From positions 31,485-95,484 of the forward strand of contig JAKFFE010000043.1 of NCBI GenBank assembly GCA_036675345.1: a stretch of 64,000 nucleotides of DNA, in the 5' to 3' direction. The notes below the pieces were generated by a model, which saw nothing but the letters and a program-made list of their open reading frames with translations, was not told the DNA's origin and did not search any database. Below, one piece after another: positions 31,076 through 39,603 of the stretch. Origin of the DNA: JALYOC01 sp036675345 (lineage in GTDB: Bacteria > Myxococcota > Myxococcia > Myxococcales > Myxococcaceae). A program made the translations under genes and the position numbers. Each line of letters opens with the position of its first letter. Positions within the stretch are counted from its first letter, which is position 1.

Positions 31076-32983
31076 CTAATCCTCTCGGAAGATGCTCATG
31101 TTGACGGGGATGCCGCGACGCTGAAGCTCGTCGTAGAACTTGGGCACAAAGCCGGTGGCCACGAAGCGACCCCGCACCTTGCCGTCTTCGGTGAACCCGT
31201 CCTGCTTGTAATAGAAGATGTCCTGGAGGGTGACGATGTCGACCTCCATCCCGGAGATCTCGGTGATGAAGCAGATCTTCCGGGTCCCGTCGGAGAACCG
31301 GGTCTGCTGGACGATCAGGTGCACCGCCGAGGCGATCTGCTCGCGGATCGCCTTCACCGGCAGCTCCATCCCCGCCATCAGCACCATCGTCTCCAGCCGG
31401 GCCAGCGCGTCGCGGGGGGTGTTGGCGTGGAGGGTGGTCAGCGAACCGTCGTGACCGGTGTTCATCGCCTGCAGCATGTCCAGGGTCTCGCCGGAGCGGC
31501 ACTCGCCGACCACGATCCGGTCCGGGCGCATCCGCAGACAGTTCTTCACCAGGTCGCGGATGGTGATCGCGCCTTTGCCTTCCAGGTTGGGCGGGCGGGA
31601 CTCCAGCTGCACCCAGTGATCCTGGGGAAGCTGCAGCTCGGCGGCGTCCTCCACGGTGATGATCCGCTCGGTCTCCGGGATGAAGGAGCTGATGATGTTC
31701 AAGGTGGTGGTCTTGCCCGAGCCGGTGCCCCCGGAGATCACCATGTTCTTGTGCGCCTTGACGCACATCTCCAGGAACTCGGCCATCTGGGCGGTGATGG
31801 TCTTGAACTTGATCAGGTCTTCGATCTTCAGCGCGTCCCGCTTGAACTTGCGGATGGTGATGCACGGGCCCTTGAGGGCCAGCGGCGGGATGATCGCGTT
31901 GACCCGGCTGCCGTCCTTGAGCCGGGCGTCCACCAGCGGGCTGGACTCGTCGATCCGGCGGCCGATCGGCGCCACGATCCGCTCGATCACCCCCAGCACC
32001 GCCTGGTTGGAGGAGAAGATCTTGTCCGAGAGGGTGATCTTGCCCTTCCGCTCGATGTAGATCTGGTTGGCGTGGTTCACCATGATCTCGGAGATGTCCT
32101 CATTGGCGAGGAACGCCTCCAGGGGCCCCAGACCCAGCGCCTCGTTGAGCACGTCGGTGAGCAGCTCCTCCCGATCCACGTCCTCGGGGAGCTCACCGTC
32201 TGACTCCATCTGCTCGATGATGTCGCGGATCGCCTTCTCGGTGCGGCGCCACAGCTCCTCGTCGCCCAGCCGATCCATGTCCAGCCGGCGCAGATCCAGG
32301 TACTCGATCAGCCGGTCGTGGATGTCCTTCTGCAGCCGCGCGTACCGCTCCACGCGCGGGTCCATGTTCTTGAGCTTGTTCTTGCGAGCCAGGGCGCCGG
32401 CCATCGACGCCGGCATCCGGGTCTTCTCCGGGGCCGCCGGAGGGTCGTCCAGCTCCTCCTCCTCCTGGGGGGCCTCCTCCTCGTAGGGCTCTTCGTCCTC
32501 GGCGGCGGGCTCGTCCTCGTACTGGTCCTCCTCGTAGCCCTCCTCCGCCCCGGCGCCGGTCTCGTCGTCGGCCGGCTCCTCCTCCTCCTCGAAGAACTCC
32601 TCCTCCGCCTTGGCCCCCCGGACCACGGCGTTGCGGGTCAGCGGCGCGGTGCGGGTGCCACCGCCTCCCCCGGGCGCGGCCGGGCTCTGCGCCGAGCCGG
32701 ATTCGACGTTGATCACGTAGTCGCCCACGTAGACCTTGTCGGTGGGGCGCAGCACCTGTGGCGCGGCGATCTTCTTGCCGTTCACGAAGGTGCCGTTGGT
32801 GGACTTCATGTCCACGATGATGAACTTCCCGTCCTTGAAGACGATCCGGGAGTGGTACTTGGACACGTTCCCCTTGCCGAGGACGATGTCGTTCCCTGCC
32901 AACCTGCCGATGGTCACCTCGTTCTTGTCGAACGAGAGCTGCTGGGATTCCCCGCCCTTTTCGGCGAGCGTGATCAAGAACAT
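31076..32983 (-). CDS. FHA-fused CpaF/TadA-type secretion ATPase
   Basis: This 635-residue protein begins with an FHA domain (1-93: TIGR at 24-27, SKYHSR, STNGTF). A very acidic low-complexity linker (about 125-185, Glu/Asp runs) follows, then a CpaF/TadA ATPase of the type II/IV secretion superfamily. Visible motifs are Walker A SGGTGSGKTT (417-426), the Asp box VEDAAELQLP (444-453), Walker B-like DRIVVGECRSGE (about 488-499) and the His box GHDGSLTTLHANTP (510-523). Such ATPases drive pilin polymerisation or secretion at the inner membrane. The FHA fusion implies control by Ser/Thr phosphorylation. The gene is followed 3 nt later by the FHA-TM-TPR gene and preceded by a 255-bp gap after the secretin. 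Confidence 0.93.
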   Translation of the reverse strand: MFLITLAEKGGESQQLSFDKNEVTIGRLAGNDIVLGKGNVSKYHSRIVFKDGKFIIVDMKSTNGTFVNGKKIAAPQVLRPTDKVYVGDYVINVESGSAQSPAAPGGGGGTRTAPLTRNAVVRGAKAEEEFFEEEEEPADDETGAGAEEGYEEDQYEDEPAAEDEEPYEEEAPQEEEELDDPPAAPEKTRMPASMAGALARKNKLKNMDPRVERYARLQKDIHDRLIEYLDLRRLDMDRLGDEELWRRTEKAIRDIIEQMESDGELPEDVDREELLTDVLNEALGLGPLEAFLANEDISEIMVNHANQIYIERKGKITLSDKIFSSNQAVLGVIERIVAPIGRRIDESSPLVDARLKDGSRVNAIIPPLALKGPCITIRKFKRDALKIEDLIKFKTITAQMAEFLEMCVKAHKNMVISGGTGSGKTTTLNIISSFIPETERIITVEDAAELQLPQDHWVQLESRPPNLEGKGAITIRDLVKNCLRMRPDRIVVGECRSGETLDMLQAMNTGHDGSLTTLHANTPRDALARLETMVLMAGMELPVKAIREQIASAVHLIVQQTRFSDGTRKICFITEISGMEVDIVTLQDIFYYKQDGFTEDGKVRGRFVATGFVPKFYDELQRRGIPVNMSIFRED

Positions 32984-33148
32984 GCGCGGAGGATATCAGA
33001 GGCCCGCGCCACGTTTGCCTCCGTGCGCTGCTTCTCGCCTCCGTCGGGGCTTGTCTGCCTGGCTGGTCAGGCTTTGGGGGGAGGCGTTGGGCGTTGGGGC
33101 CCGGCCTGCGGCCGCAAGGACCTCTGCCGCGCGGAGCGCCAAGCAAAT

Positions 33149-33176
33149 CCCAGAGCCCAGAGCCCAGAGCCCAGAG
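33149..33176. repeat. Four tandem copies of CCCAGAG
   Basis: A perfect heptamer repeat, four copies, lies in the 255-bp spacer between the secretin stop and the FHA-CpaF start. It reads CTCTGGG in the direction of transcription. Slippage could change spacer length. The rest of the spacer (32984-33148) contains only short GC dyads and no gene that I can see. Confidence 0.85.
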
Positions 33177-33202
33177 CCGGCCCTGCCTGGTCGAAGGCAA
33201 TA

Positions 33203-33223
33203 CCGGTGCGAAGAAAGCACCGG
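33203..33223 (-). terminator. Hairpin after the secretin gene
   Basis: CCGGTGC and GCACCGG form a perfect 7-bp stem with a 7-nt loop, starting 15 nt after the secretin stop. It has no T-tract on the transcribed strand. It may partly separate secretin expression from the downstream FHA-CpaF gene. Confidence 0.4.
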
Positions 33224-33238
33224 GGTCGCCGCCGAGAC

Positions 33239-34696
33239 CTAGTCGAAGATCCCGAAGCTGACTTCGCCCCGGGCCTGCTTGTAGCGCTGCTTCACGTCCT
33301 CGATGATCGTCCGGATCTTGTCCGAGTCCGGGTTGACGATCCGGGGGGTGACGAAGATCACCAGCTCCCGCTTGTTGGAGTCGAACGCCCGGTTCTTGAA
33401 CAGCTCACCGATGATCGGGATGTTGCCCAGGCCCGGCAGCTTGGAGACCGCCTTCTGCTCGTCGTGGCTGAACACCCCGGAGAGGACGATGGTCTCGCCA
33501 TGCCGGACGGTGACGTTGGTCTTCACCTTCCGGGTGCGGAAGCCGGGGACCGCGGCGGTGGCGCCGATGGAGACGGACACCGAGGTGTCCACCTCGGAGG
33601 CCTCGGCCTCGATCTCGGTCTGGATGTTGCCGTTGCGGTCCGCGGTGGGGCGCAGGTTCAGGATCACCCCGTACTGCTTGTACTCCACCGTGAACTGGTT
33701 CTGGGTGATCAGCGGGATCGGCACCTCGCCGCCGGCGTGGAACTCCGCCTTCTCCCCGCTGGCGCACACCAGCTTTGGCTGGGCCAGCAGCCGGCCGTAA
33801 CCGTCGTTGGCCTGGAAGCCAATCGCGAAGTCCGCCTCGGCGATCCCCGAGCCGGCGGCGCCGATCTCGAAGAAGTTGGAGGGGAAGATGTCCTTGGTGA
33901 AGGTGGAGTTGATCGAGATCCCACCGCCGATGTCGGTGGGGTAGCGGATGCCGTACCGATCCCGCGAGTCACGCCGGATCTCCACGAACTGCACCTCGGA
34001 GAGGATCATCCGCTTGATGCCCACCACCAGCAGGTTCTCGACCTTCTCCCCGATGGCCTTGGTGATCAGCTCCGCTTTCTGCAGGTCCTGCTGCGACTCC
34101 ACCGAACCCTCCAGGAAGATGGTGCTGCCCACCACCGTGGCCTGGACATTGCGCAGGCCCGCCTTCTGGAAGTTGGCGTTGAGGTTCTGGGCCACCAGCT
34201 TCTTGGCGTTGGGGGCGATCTTCACGAAGCTCTTCACGTTGGGGTACAGCGACACCACCTCGTCGATCCGCTCGGCGTCCTGGGTGGTGTAGGCTTGACC
34301 GTCCAGGTAGATGCGGTCCCCCACCATCCGGACCGACACCCCCTCGATGTCCCCCAGCAGCTTCTTCATCTCCCCGATGGTCTCGTTGGGGTCCTGCTTG
34401 CGGACCACCACCAGGTAGCTGACCCGCTGGCCGGAGGTCTTCCACACCAGCACCGTGGTGCGGCCCTCGCCCTGCCCCACGAACAGCAGCTGGTTGTTCC
34501 CCACCGAGCGGACGTCCGCCACGTTGGAGTCGCCCACGTGGACCCGGTGCAGCCCGGGAACCTGGACCACCCGCTGGGTGCCCAGCCCGAGGTTGATGGT
34601 GTTCCCGTCCTGGGCAAGCGCGGGGACCGCGAAGATCACCAACGCCAGCGCAAGTGGGCGCAGGAGTCGATCGGGTGAGGGCAGGGAGAAGGTCAC
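33239..34696 (-). CDS. CpaC/RcpA-type secretin
   Basis: This 485-residue outer-membrane secretin subunit of a Tad-like machine has a signal peptide that runs to PALAQ (cleavage near residue 25); this fixes the GTG start. An N-terminal pilus-assembly domain (VVQVPGLHRVHVGDSNVADV) and BON-like parts (YLDGQAYTTQDAERIDEVV; STIFLEGSVESQQDLQKAE) precede the secretin core. Core signs are VPIPLIT, then VILNLRPTADRNGNIQTEIEAE in pieces, then GIPxLG-like LPGLGNIPIIGELFKNR and ELVIFVTPRIV. It would form the gated channel through which the fibre or cargo passes. It follows the A24 peptidase by 22 nt. Confidence 0.93.
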   Translation of the reverse strand: MTFSLPSPDRLLRPLALALVIFAVPALAQDGNTINLGLGTQRVVQVPGLHRVHVGDSNVADVRSVGNNQLLFVGQGEGRTTVLVWKTSGQRVSYLVVVRKQDPNETIGEMKKLLGDIEGVSVRMVGDRIYLDGQAYTTQDAERIDEVVSLYPNVKSFVKIAPNAKKLVAQNLNANFQKAGLRNVQATVVGSTIFLEGSVESQQDLQKAELITKAIGEKVENLLVVGIKRMILSEVQFVEIRRDSRDRYGIRYPTDIGGGISINSTFTKDIFPSNFFEIGAAGSGIAEADFAIGFQANDGYGRLLAQPKLVCASGEKAEFHAGGEVPIPLITQNQFTVEYKQYGVILNLRPTADRNGNIQTEIEAEASEVDTSVSVSIGATAAVPGFRTRKVKTNVTVRHGETIVLSGVFSHDEQKAVSKLPGLGNIPIIGELFKNRAFDSNKRELVIFVTPRIVNPDSDKIRTIIEDVKQRYKQARGEVSFGIFD

Positions 34697-34718
34697 GGGT
34701 GTTCGGTCCTCTCGTCGA

Positions 34719-35210
34719 TCAGCTGATCGTGGAATGCACGTCCCACCACATTGCCCAGAAGCTTCCCAGCGCAATCGCCACCCCATAGGGGATGCGCCGT
34801 TCGCCTCTTGGGCCGCCGGAGGGACCTTCCGGCGAAAACCTGTGCCACAGCAGCGCGCCCACCGCCTGCGCCGCCCCCACCAGGGAGATGAACACCAACG
34901 CCGCCACCGCCAGCTGCAACCCGAGTCCCGCCCCCACCACCGCCACCAGCTTCACGTCGCCCCAGCCCATCTTGCCCCGAGAGGCCAGCGTGGCGAACAC
35001 CCCCACCAGGACCAGCGCGCCCAGCGCACCGGAGAGAAACCCCTGGCCCAGGTTCCCGGGGCCGATCCAGAACAGCCGCAGCCCCAGGGCCAGCGCGAGG
35101 GCCGGATAGGTGACCCAGTCCAGGATTCGCTGGCTGCGCAGATCAGTCACCAGCGAGATCACCAGGGCCACTCCCACCAGAACCCACAGCGCGGACTGAG
35201 CAGGCGTCAT
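34719..35210 (-). CDS. A24 prepilin peptidase (CpaA/TadV type)
   Basis: This 163-residue integral membrane aspartic protease has the first catalytic Asp in SLVTDLRSQRILDW and the second in the GxGD motif (GWGDVKL). Five to six hydrophobic helices fill the rest. Such short A24 enzymes cut the leader of Flp/TadE-type pseudopilins and lack the N-methylase part of PilD. The ATG was preferred over an in-frame GTG at 35222; neither has a strong ribosome site. The position between the FHA protein and the secretin matches Tad-like gene sets. No pilin substrate gene is seen nearby. Confidence 0.88.
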   Translation of the reverse strand: MTPAQSALWVLVGVALVISLVTDLRSQRILDWVTYPALALALGLRLFWIGPGNLGQGFLSGALGALVLVGVFATLASRGKMGWGDVKLVAVVGAGLGLQLAVAALVFISLVGAAQAVGALLWHRFSPEGPSGGPRGERRIPYGVAIALGSFWAMWWDVHSTIS

Positions 35211-35246
35211 CGCAGGACCCACCGGCTCGAACGCAAACGCGAAGCG

Positions 35247-36017
35247 CTACCGCATCACCAGCTTAATCTTCTCGCTGCAGATGTAGTACTCGTCGCCGTC
35301 TTCGATCTTGCGACGCTTGATGCGCTGCTTGTTGAACCAGGTCCCGTTCGAGGAGCCCAGGTCCTCGATGTAGAACTCGTCGTTGTCCCGCAGGATCACC
35401 GCGTGCTCGCGGGAGACCTTGCCGGAGTTGATCACGAAGTCGCAGTGCTTGCCGCGGCCGATCACGAAGCGCTCCTTCGCGATCTTGTCCATCTCGCCGC
35501 CCTCCGCCATCAGGTACAGGGCCGGGCCCTCGGAGGCGTCGTCGTGCTGCTCCTCGTCCTGGGGCTGATCGTCGTCCAGGGGAGCGTCGTCCATGTCCTG
35601 CAGGTCGCCGCCGTCGTCCAGACGCTCGTTCTTGCCCTTGATCAACCGCTCCAGCTCGGCGGCGGTCTCCAGCACGCGCTCGGCCACCTCGCGGCGGACC
35701 GGGTCGTCCTCCAGCCGGGACGAAGGAGGCGGGCCGCGGGGGGGCGCCGAGGGCATCGGGGTGCCGTCCCTGCCACCCTGCACCGGCGAGAGGACCGGGG
35801 CCTTGCCACCCCGGGCAGGGGCGCTGTTCGAGGCCCGGGCTTCGCTGGGAGCGGCGCCGCCGCCCTCCATGAAACCATTGAGGCGGGCGAACATGAACAT
35901 GGCCTGGTTGATCAGGGCGTCGCGATCCGACCCCATGGCCTCGGCCATCTCTTCAAAGGCATCCCAGATGTGATCGGCGATGCCGACCTTCCTGGCCGGT
36001 CTGGCGTTTTGTTCCAT
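35247..36017 (-). CDS. FHA protein with ribbon-helix-helix-like N-terminus
   Basis: This 256-residue protein has three parts. Residues about 8-50 (RKVGIADHIWDAFEEMAEAMG, then DALINQAMFMFARLNGF) have the length and pattern of a ribbon-helix-helix fold, a DNA-binding or dimerisation unit. A Pro-rich and acidic linker spans about 55-165. The C-terminal FHA domain (about 165-256) shows IGRGKHCDFVI, SREHAVI and SSNGTWF. It sits just before the peptidase and secretin genes. It might be a phospho-regulated transcription or scaffold factor for them. The RHH reading is tentative. A TATCGT box lies 10 nt before the ATG. Confidence 0.75.
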   Translation of the reverse strand: MEQNARPARKVGIADHIWDAFEEMAEAMGSDRDALINQAMFMFARLNGFMEGGGAAPSEARASNSAPARGGKAPVLSPVQGGRDGTPMPSAPPRGPPPSSRLEDDPVRREVAERVLETAAELERLIKGKNERLDDGGDLQDMDDAPLDDDQPQDEEQHDDASEGPALYLMAEGGEMDKIAKERFVIGRGKHCDFVINSGKVSREHAVILRDNDEFYIEDLGSSNGTWFNKQRIKRRKIEDGDEYYICSEKIKLVMR

Positions 36018-36063
36018 CGAGCCGCGGACGATAGCAGACCCGCGACCTGCGTCCAAAGCGCGT

Positions 36064-38109
36064 CTACTGGTACTCCAAGATCGCTTCGATGTTCACCAGG
36101 TTGGGCGCGATGTTGTCGGTGTCCACCTCCAGCACCTGCCGGGCGGCCGGGAGGGTGACGAACAACGAGGTGGTCCTGGCCAGGTAGCCCATCCCCCCCG
36201 GGTACGGGTTCCGGTAGTTGCCCAGCGCCGAGGTCGGCTGGAAGGCAATGAACAGCGGCGCGATCCCGCTGGCCAGGGGGAGCAGATACCGGTGGTCCCG
36301 CGCGATGCCGGGCGCCAGCGAAGGGAACAGGAAGTTCAAGGTGGCATCCGCCGGCCGGAAGTTCGCCGCCGGGAAGAAGACCGGCTGGTAGACGCGGAAG
36401 GCGTCGGTGGCGTCCTCCAGCCCGGTGCGGCCCAAAAAGCCGCTGACGCTGCCCAGCACCACCATCGGACGGGTGGTCCCGGCGCGGACGGTGTACCCGG
36501 TGGCGCCCGAACAGCCCGCCGGCGCGGCGCCCACCGAGAGCGAGTCCACACCCACCGAGTCCACGACCAGCTCGGCGGTGCACCCGCCCTGGAGCACGAC
36601 CAGGTCGCCCAGCTGCACCCGCTGGCAGGCCAGGGCGTCCTTGGCCGGTGCCCCCGCCGGAAGCACGCACGGCGCCAGCAGCGCCGGGTCCACCGGCAGC
36701 AAGGACGGCACCGGGTCGGAAGGATTGAGCGGCACGTCGATCAGCCCCGGCAGGGCCCCCTGGTAGACCAGCGCCAGCACCTCGTCCCGGACCGCCCCCT
36801 CCTGCATGGTGACGTCCACCTCCCCTTCGACCTGGCCGATCCCGTGGGTGGGCTCGTTCTCCAACACGTTCCCGGCCGCATCCAGGTAGCTGTACCCGGT
36901 GACCCGTGGCCCGCTGGCCACTGCATCCAGACTCCGGAAGTTGGAGGGATCGAAGAAGCCGACCTGGCCGTTGGCATAGGCCACCGCCCCCAGCACCGGG
37001 AAATTGCTGTCCCGACCCGGGACCAGCAGCGAGGCGTTGGGATACAGCCCGAAGTTGACCGGGGTCCCGCTGCCGTGGGCCACCGGGATCTCGTTGGCCA
37101 GCGCACCGGTGGCCACCAGGGCCGCCAGCAGGCCACGGCACTGACGGCCGCCCTGACAGGCAGCCTCGTCCTGCAGTCCCCACACATAGCGTCCGGTGTT
37201 CTCCGGAACCGGATCCGCCTGCAGGGCCCGCATCGGGCCGGGGAAGTTCAAGGTCACCTCCGCCAGGGAGACCAGATCCCGCACAAAGGTCCGTCCGCCG
37301 CGGCCCTGATCGCTGCGGGTGGCCACCGCCAGGTTCTCCCGGGTGGTGACGCCCATCACCGGCACCAGCGCCAGCGCGGAGACGAACTCTCCGGGCAGAT
37401 CGATCAGCAGCTCCGGCACCGGCGCCGGGGCCGCCCGCAGCCCGAACCGGGGCACGGAGACCCGGAACACCTGTCCACCGCCGGCGCTGTTCACCGCGTA
37501 GTACAGCCGGCTCTCGGTCCCCGCCGCTCCGGCGCCCCAGGCGGTCAGCGCCGCCACCGGCCCGGAGGTGCGGATCCGCTTGATCTCCTGGAGGTGCTCG
37601 GTGGTCCCCTCCTCCTCCTCGGTCGCCGGATCCTCCAGCTGCTCGGCCACCGCACCGATCACCGAGATCTCGGCCAGGGCCGGGTTGGAGGCATACAGGT
37701 AGGGCCCGGTCTCCTCCACCGAGGGAGCGTTGATCCGCTCATCCACCTGGAAGTAGCGCAGATCCGCCACCAGCTTGCTGGGCGAATCCAACACCGGGAT
37801 TGCCAGGGGCTGCAGCGGGTTGGGCGCCTGCACCCAGCGGTACGGGACCTGGCCCAGATCCAACACGTTCAGCTCATCCTCGTCCGCGGAGAGCACGAAG
37901 AGCAGACAGGGTCCGGTGCTGGTCTGCGGCCCCGACGTGGAGGGGATCGTGCAGCCCCGACCCAACAGCGCCATGTCGTGGGGGGCGGAGAAGCTCCCGT
38001 TTCCAGTGAACTGGTCCGTCTCATCGGTGCAGGCCGCGGCCAGTGCCAGCGCCAGCGCCGCTCCACCCAGCCGCGCGGCCAGGGTCCATCCAGAAGACAG
38101 CTTACTCAC
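36064..38109 (-). CDS. Large lipoprotein of unknown function
   Basis: This 681-residue protein has a signal sequence with lipobox LAAAC (Cys27 of MSKLSSG...). The mature part is beta-rich, with repeated short strands of the kind ending DLRYFQVDE, LYYAVNSAGGG and VGFFDPSNF, which suggests a beta-propeller or related fold. It contains several Cys residues in the C-terminal half that could pair in the periplasm. It starts with GTG and overlaps the preceding lipoprotein gene by 8 nt, so they are coupled. The next gene downstream is the FHA-RHH protein after 46 nt. I do not recognise the family. Surface exposure and partnership with the Tad-like machine are conjectures. Confidence 0.7.
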   Translation of the reverse strand: MSKLSSGWTLAARLGGAALALALAAACTDETDQFTGNGSFSAPHDMALLGRGCTIPSTSGPQTSTGPCLLFVLSADEDELNVLDLGQVPYRWVQAPNPLQPLAIPVLDSPSKLVADLRYFQVDERINAPSVEETGPYLYASNPALAEISVIGAVAEQLEDPATEEEEGTTEHLQEIKRIRTSGPVAALTAWGAGAAGTESRLYYAVNSAGGGQVFRVSVPRFGLRAAPAPVPELLIDLPGEFVSALALVPVMGVTTRENLAVATRSDQGRGGRTFVRDLVSLAEVTLNFPGPMRALQADPVPENTGRYVWGLQDEAACQGGRQCRGLLAALVATGALANEIPVAHGSGTPVNFGLYPNASLLVPGRDSNFPVLGAVAYANGQVGFFDPSNFRSLDAVASGPRVTGYSYLDAAGNVLENEPTHGIGQVEGEVDVTMQEGAVRDEVLALVYQGALPGLIDVPLNPSDPVPSLLPVDPALLAPCVLPAGAPAKDALACQRVQLGDLVVLQGGCTAELVVDSVGVDSLSVGAAPAGCSGATGYTVRAGTTRPMVVLGSVSGFLGRTGLEDATDAFRVYQPVFFPAANFRPADATLNFLFPSLAPGIARDHRYLLPLASGIAPLFIAFQPTSALGNYRNPYPGGMGYLARTTSLFVTLPAARQVLEVDTDNIAPNLVNIEAILEYQ

Positions 38110-39499
38110 AGGCCTTCCCCGTCTTTTCCATGAGGCAGGCCTGGGGCTCGCCGATCACGGCCACCTTGCGCAGATCCTCGGGTCGGTTCAAATCTGGAAT
38201 GTCCAGCACACCCAGCTGGCCGTCCGCGAAGTTGCTGATGTACAGCCGGGCTCCCGCCCCCTGCAGATCCGCGGTGATCCCGTACGGCTGCCGGCCAAAG
38301 TCGGAGATCTGCCCTGCCAGGGCGCCGGTGTCCTCGTCGTAGACCACCACCGCGTCCGCCTGGGTGCAGGTGATCACCACCAGGTCTCCCCGGCCTCCGC
38401 CGCGAGGGATGACCTGCAGCTGGTTGGGGTCGTCCGGCAGCGCCACCTGCCGCACCACCACCGTCTGGGGAGCGTCGGTGGTGCCGCCGATCAGATCCAG
38501 CACCAGCAGCAGGTCCGGGAAGCGGCTCAGCAGGTACAGCCGGGTCCCGTCCGAGGAGACCGCCACGTCGCGGCCATCCAGGGTGTTGACGCTCAGCGCC
38601 AGGTTGGCGTTGAGGACCCGCGTCGGATCATTGAGATCGATCAGCCGCAACAGCGGCGGCGCCAGGACCCGGGGATCGAAGGAGAACCCGACGATGAACC
38701 CGTAGCGTTCCCCCAGCGCGATGGCGTTGGCGGTGTGGATCCCGATCGGATGGTAGGCGGTGGACTCTTCCAGCGGATCCAGCCCGTTGATCTGGGCCAC
38801 GTAGCTCTGCGGATCCAGGAAGGTGCCCAGCGGCTCGTAGGCCGGGGTCCGGTGGACCACGTAGGCCGCTCCACTGGTCTGGTTCACCGCCACGTTCACC
38901 ACCTGGATCGCCCGGGGGTGGCCCTGGTCCTTCAGCTCCAGGTAGGTCATGGAGGGCGAGCCACTGGCCAGGGTGCAGTCCTCCGGGGTGGTCTCCCCCG
39001 CCCCCACGCACTCCACCCGGTTGGCGCCGGCAGGATCGGAGTCCAGCACATGGACCCGGTCGCGCTCTTCCCGGGTGGGCAGGAACAGCCGGGTCTGGCC
39101 GCCGGGAAGGGAGAGGGTCCCAAAACGCCCGGAGCCGAAGCTGTCGGTCAGCACCCGGGAACCCGCGGCGCCGGCGGTCCCCAGCGCGGGGATCACCTTC
39201 GGCTCGCAGGTCGCCGGCAGCGGCTGGGTGGGATCAGGGGCCACGCACTCCGGGAGGAGCGGCGCGCCGAACTCCGGCAGGGCCAGATCATCCACGTTGA
39301 TCGCGGTGACCGAACCGAAGTCGAAGCGGCCATCGAAGTTGGAGCTGGCGACGAACAGTCGCCCTCCGGTTCCGACGCCGTCCTGGTGGTGCACGGCCGT
39401 GGGAAAATAGAACCGGTCGGCGGGCGGGATTTTGAGCGCCCCCTCCGAAGTACAGCCGGAGAGGAGCGCGAGAGCGGAGATGACGACCAGGCGGTGCAT
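38102..39499 (-). CDS. Beta-propeller-like lipoprotein
   Basis: This 465-residue protein begins MHRLVVISALALLSGC, a lipoprotein signal with lipobox LSGC (Cys16). The mature protein has repeating blades of the YVTN/SMP-30-like kind: GRLFVASSNFDGR, TRLYLLSRFPDLLLVLDL, AVVVYDEDTGAL, ARLYISNFADGQLGVLDI. No catalytic signature was recognised. It is coupled to the next lipoprotein by an 8-nt overlap. The pair leads a leftward run ending in the FHA/Tad-like genes, so it could form surface parts of that system; this is inference only. Confidence 0.72.
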   Translation of the reverse strand: MHRLVVISALALLSGCTSEGALKIPPADRFYFPTAVHHQDGVGTGGRLFVASSNFDGRFDFGSVTAINVDDLALPEFGAPLLPECVAPDPTQPLPATCEPKVIPALGTAGAAGSRVLTDSFGSGRFGTLSLPGGQTRLFLPTREERDRVHVLDSDPAGANRVECVGAGETTPEDCTLASGSPSMTYLELKDQGHPRAIQVVNVAVNQTSGAAYVVHRTPAYEPLGTFLDPQSYVAQINGLDPLEESTAYHPIGIHTANAIALGERYGFIVGFSFDPRVLAPPLLRLIDLNDPTRVLNANLALSVNTLDGRDVAVSSDGTRLYLLSRFPDLLLVLDLIGGTTDAPQTVVVRQVALPDDPNQLQVIPRGGGRGDLVVITCTQADAVVVYDEDTGALAGQISDFGRQPYGITADLQGAGARLYISNFADGQLGVLDIPDLNRPEDLRKVAVIGEPQACLMEKTGKACE

Positions 39500-39548
39500 G
39501 TGGGGGCGCGGAGACTAGGCGTGGGCCCCTGTCGGAGCAAGGACCAGA

Positions 39549-39571
39549 TCCGGGCTGTACAACGGCCCGGA
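39549..39571. terminator. Hairpin downstream of glyS
   Basis: TCCGGGC and GCCCGGA form a perfect 7-bp stem with a 9-nt loop, 33 nt past the glyS stop and 50 nt before the lipoprotein start. No T-tract follows. Confidence 0.4.
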
Positions 39572-39603
39572 CCGCTTCCTATTTCCGCCCCCCCGTTGCT
39601 CCC

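Noticed and set aside
33149..33176. Heptamer repeat as CRISPR remnant
   Set aside because: There are no spacers, and the repeats are 7 bp and contiguous.
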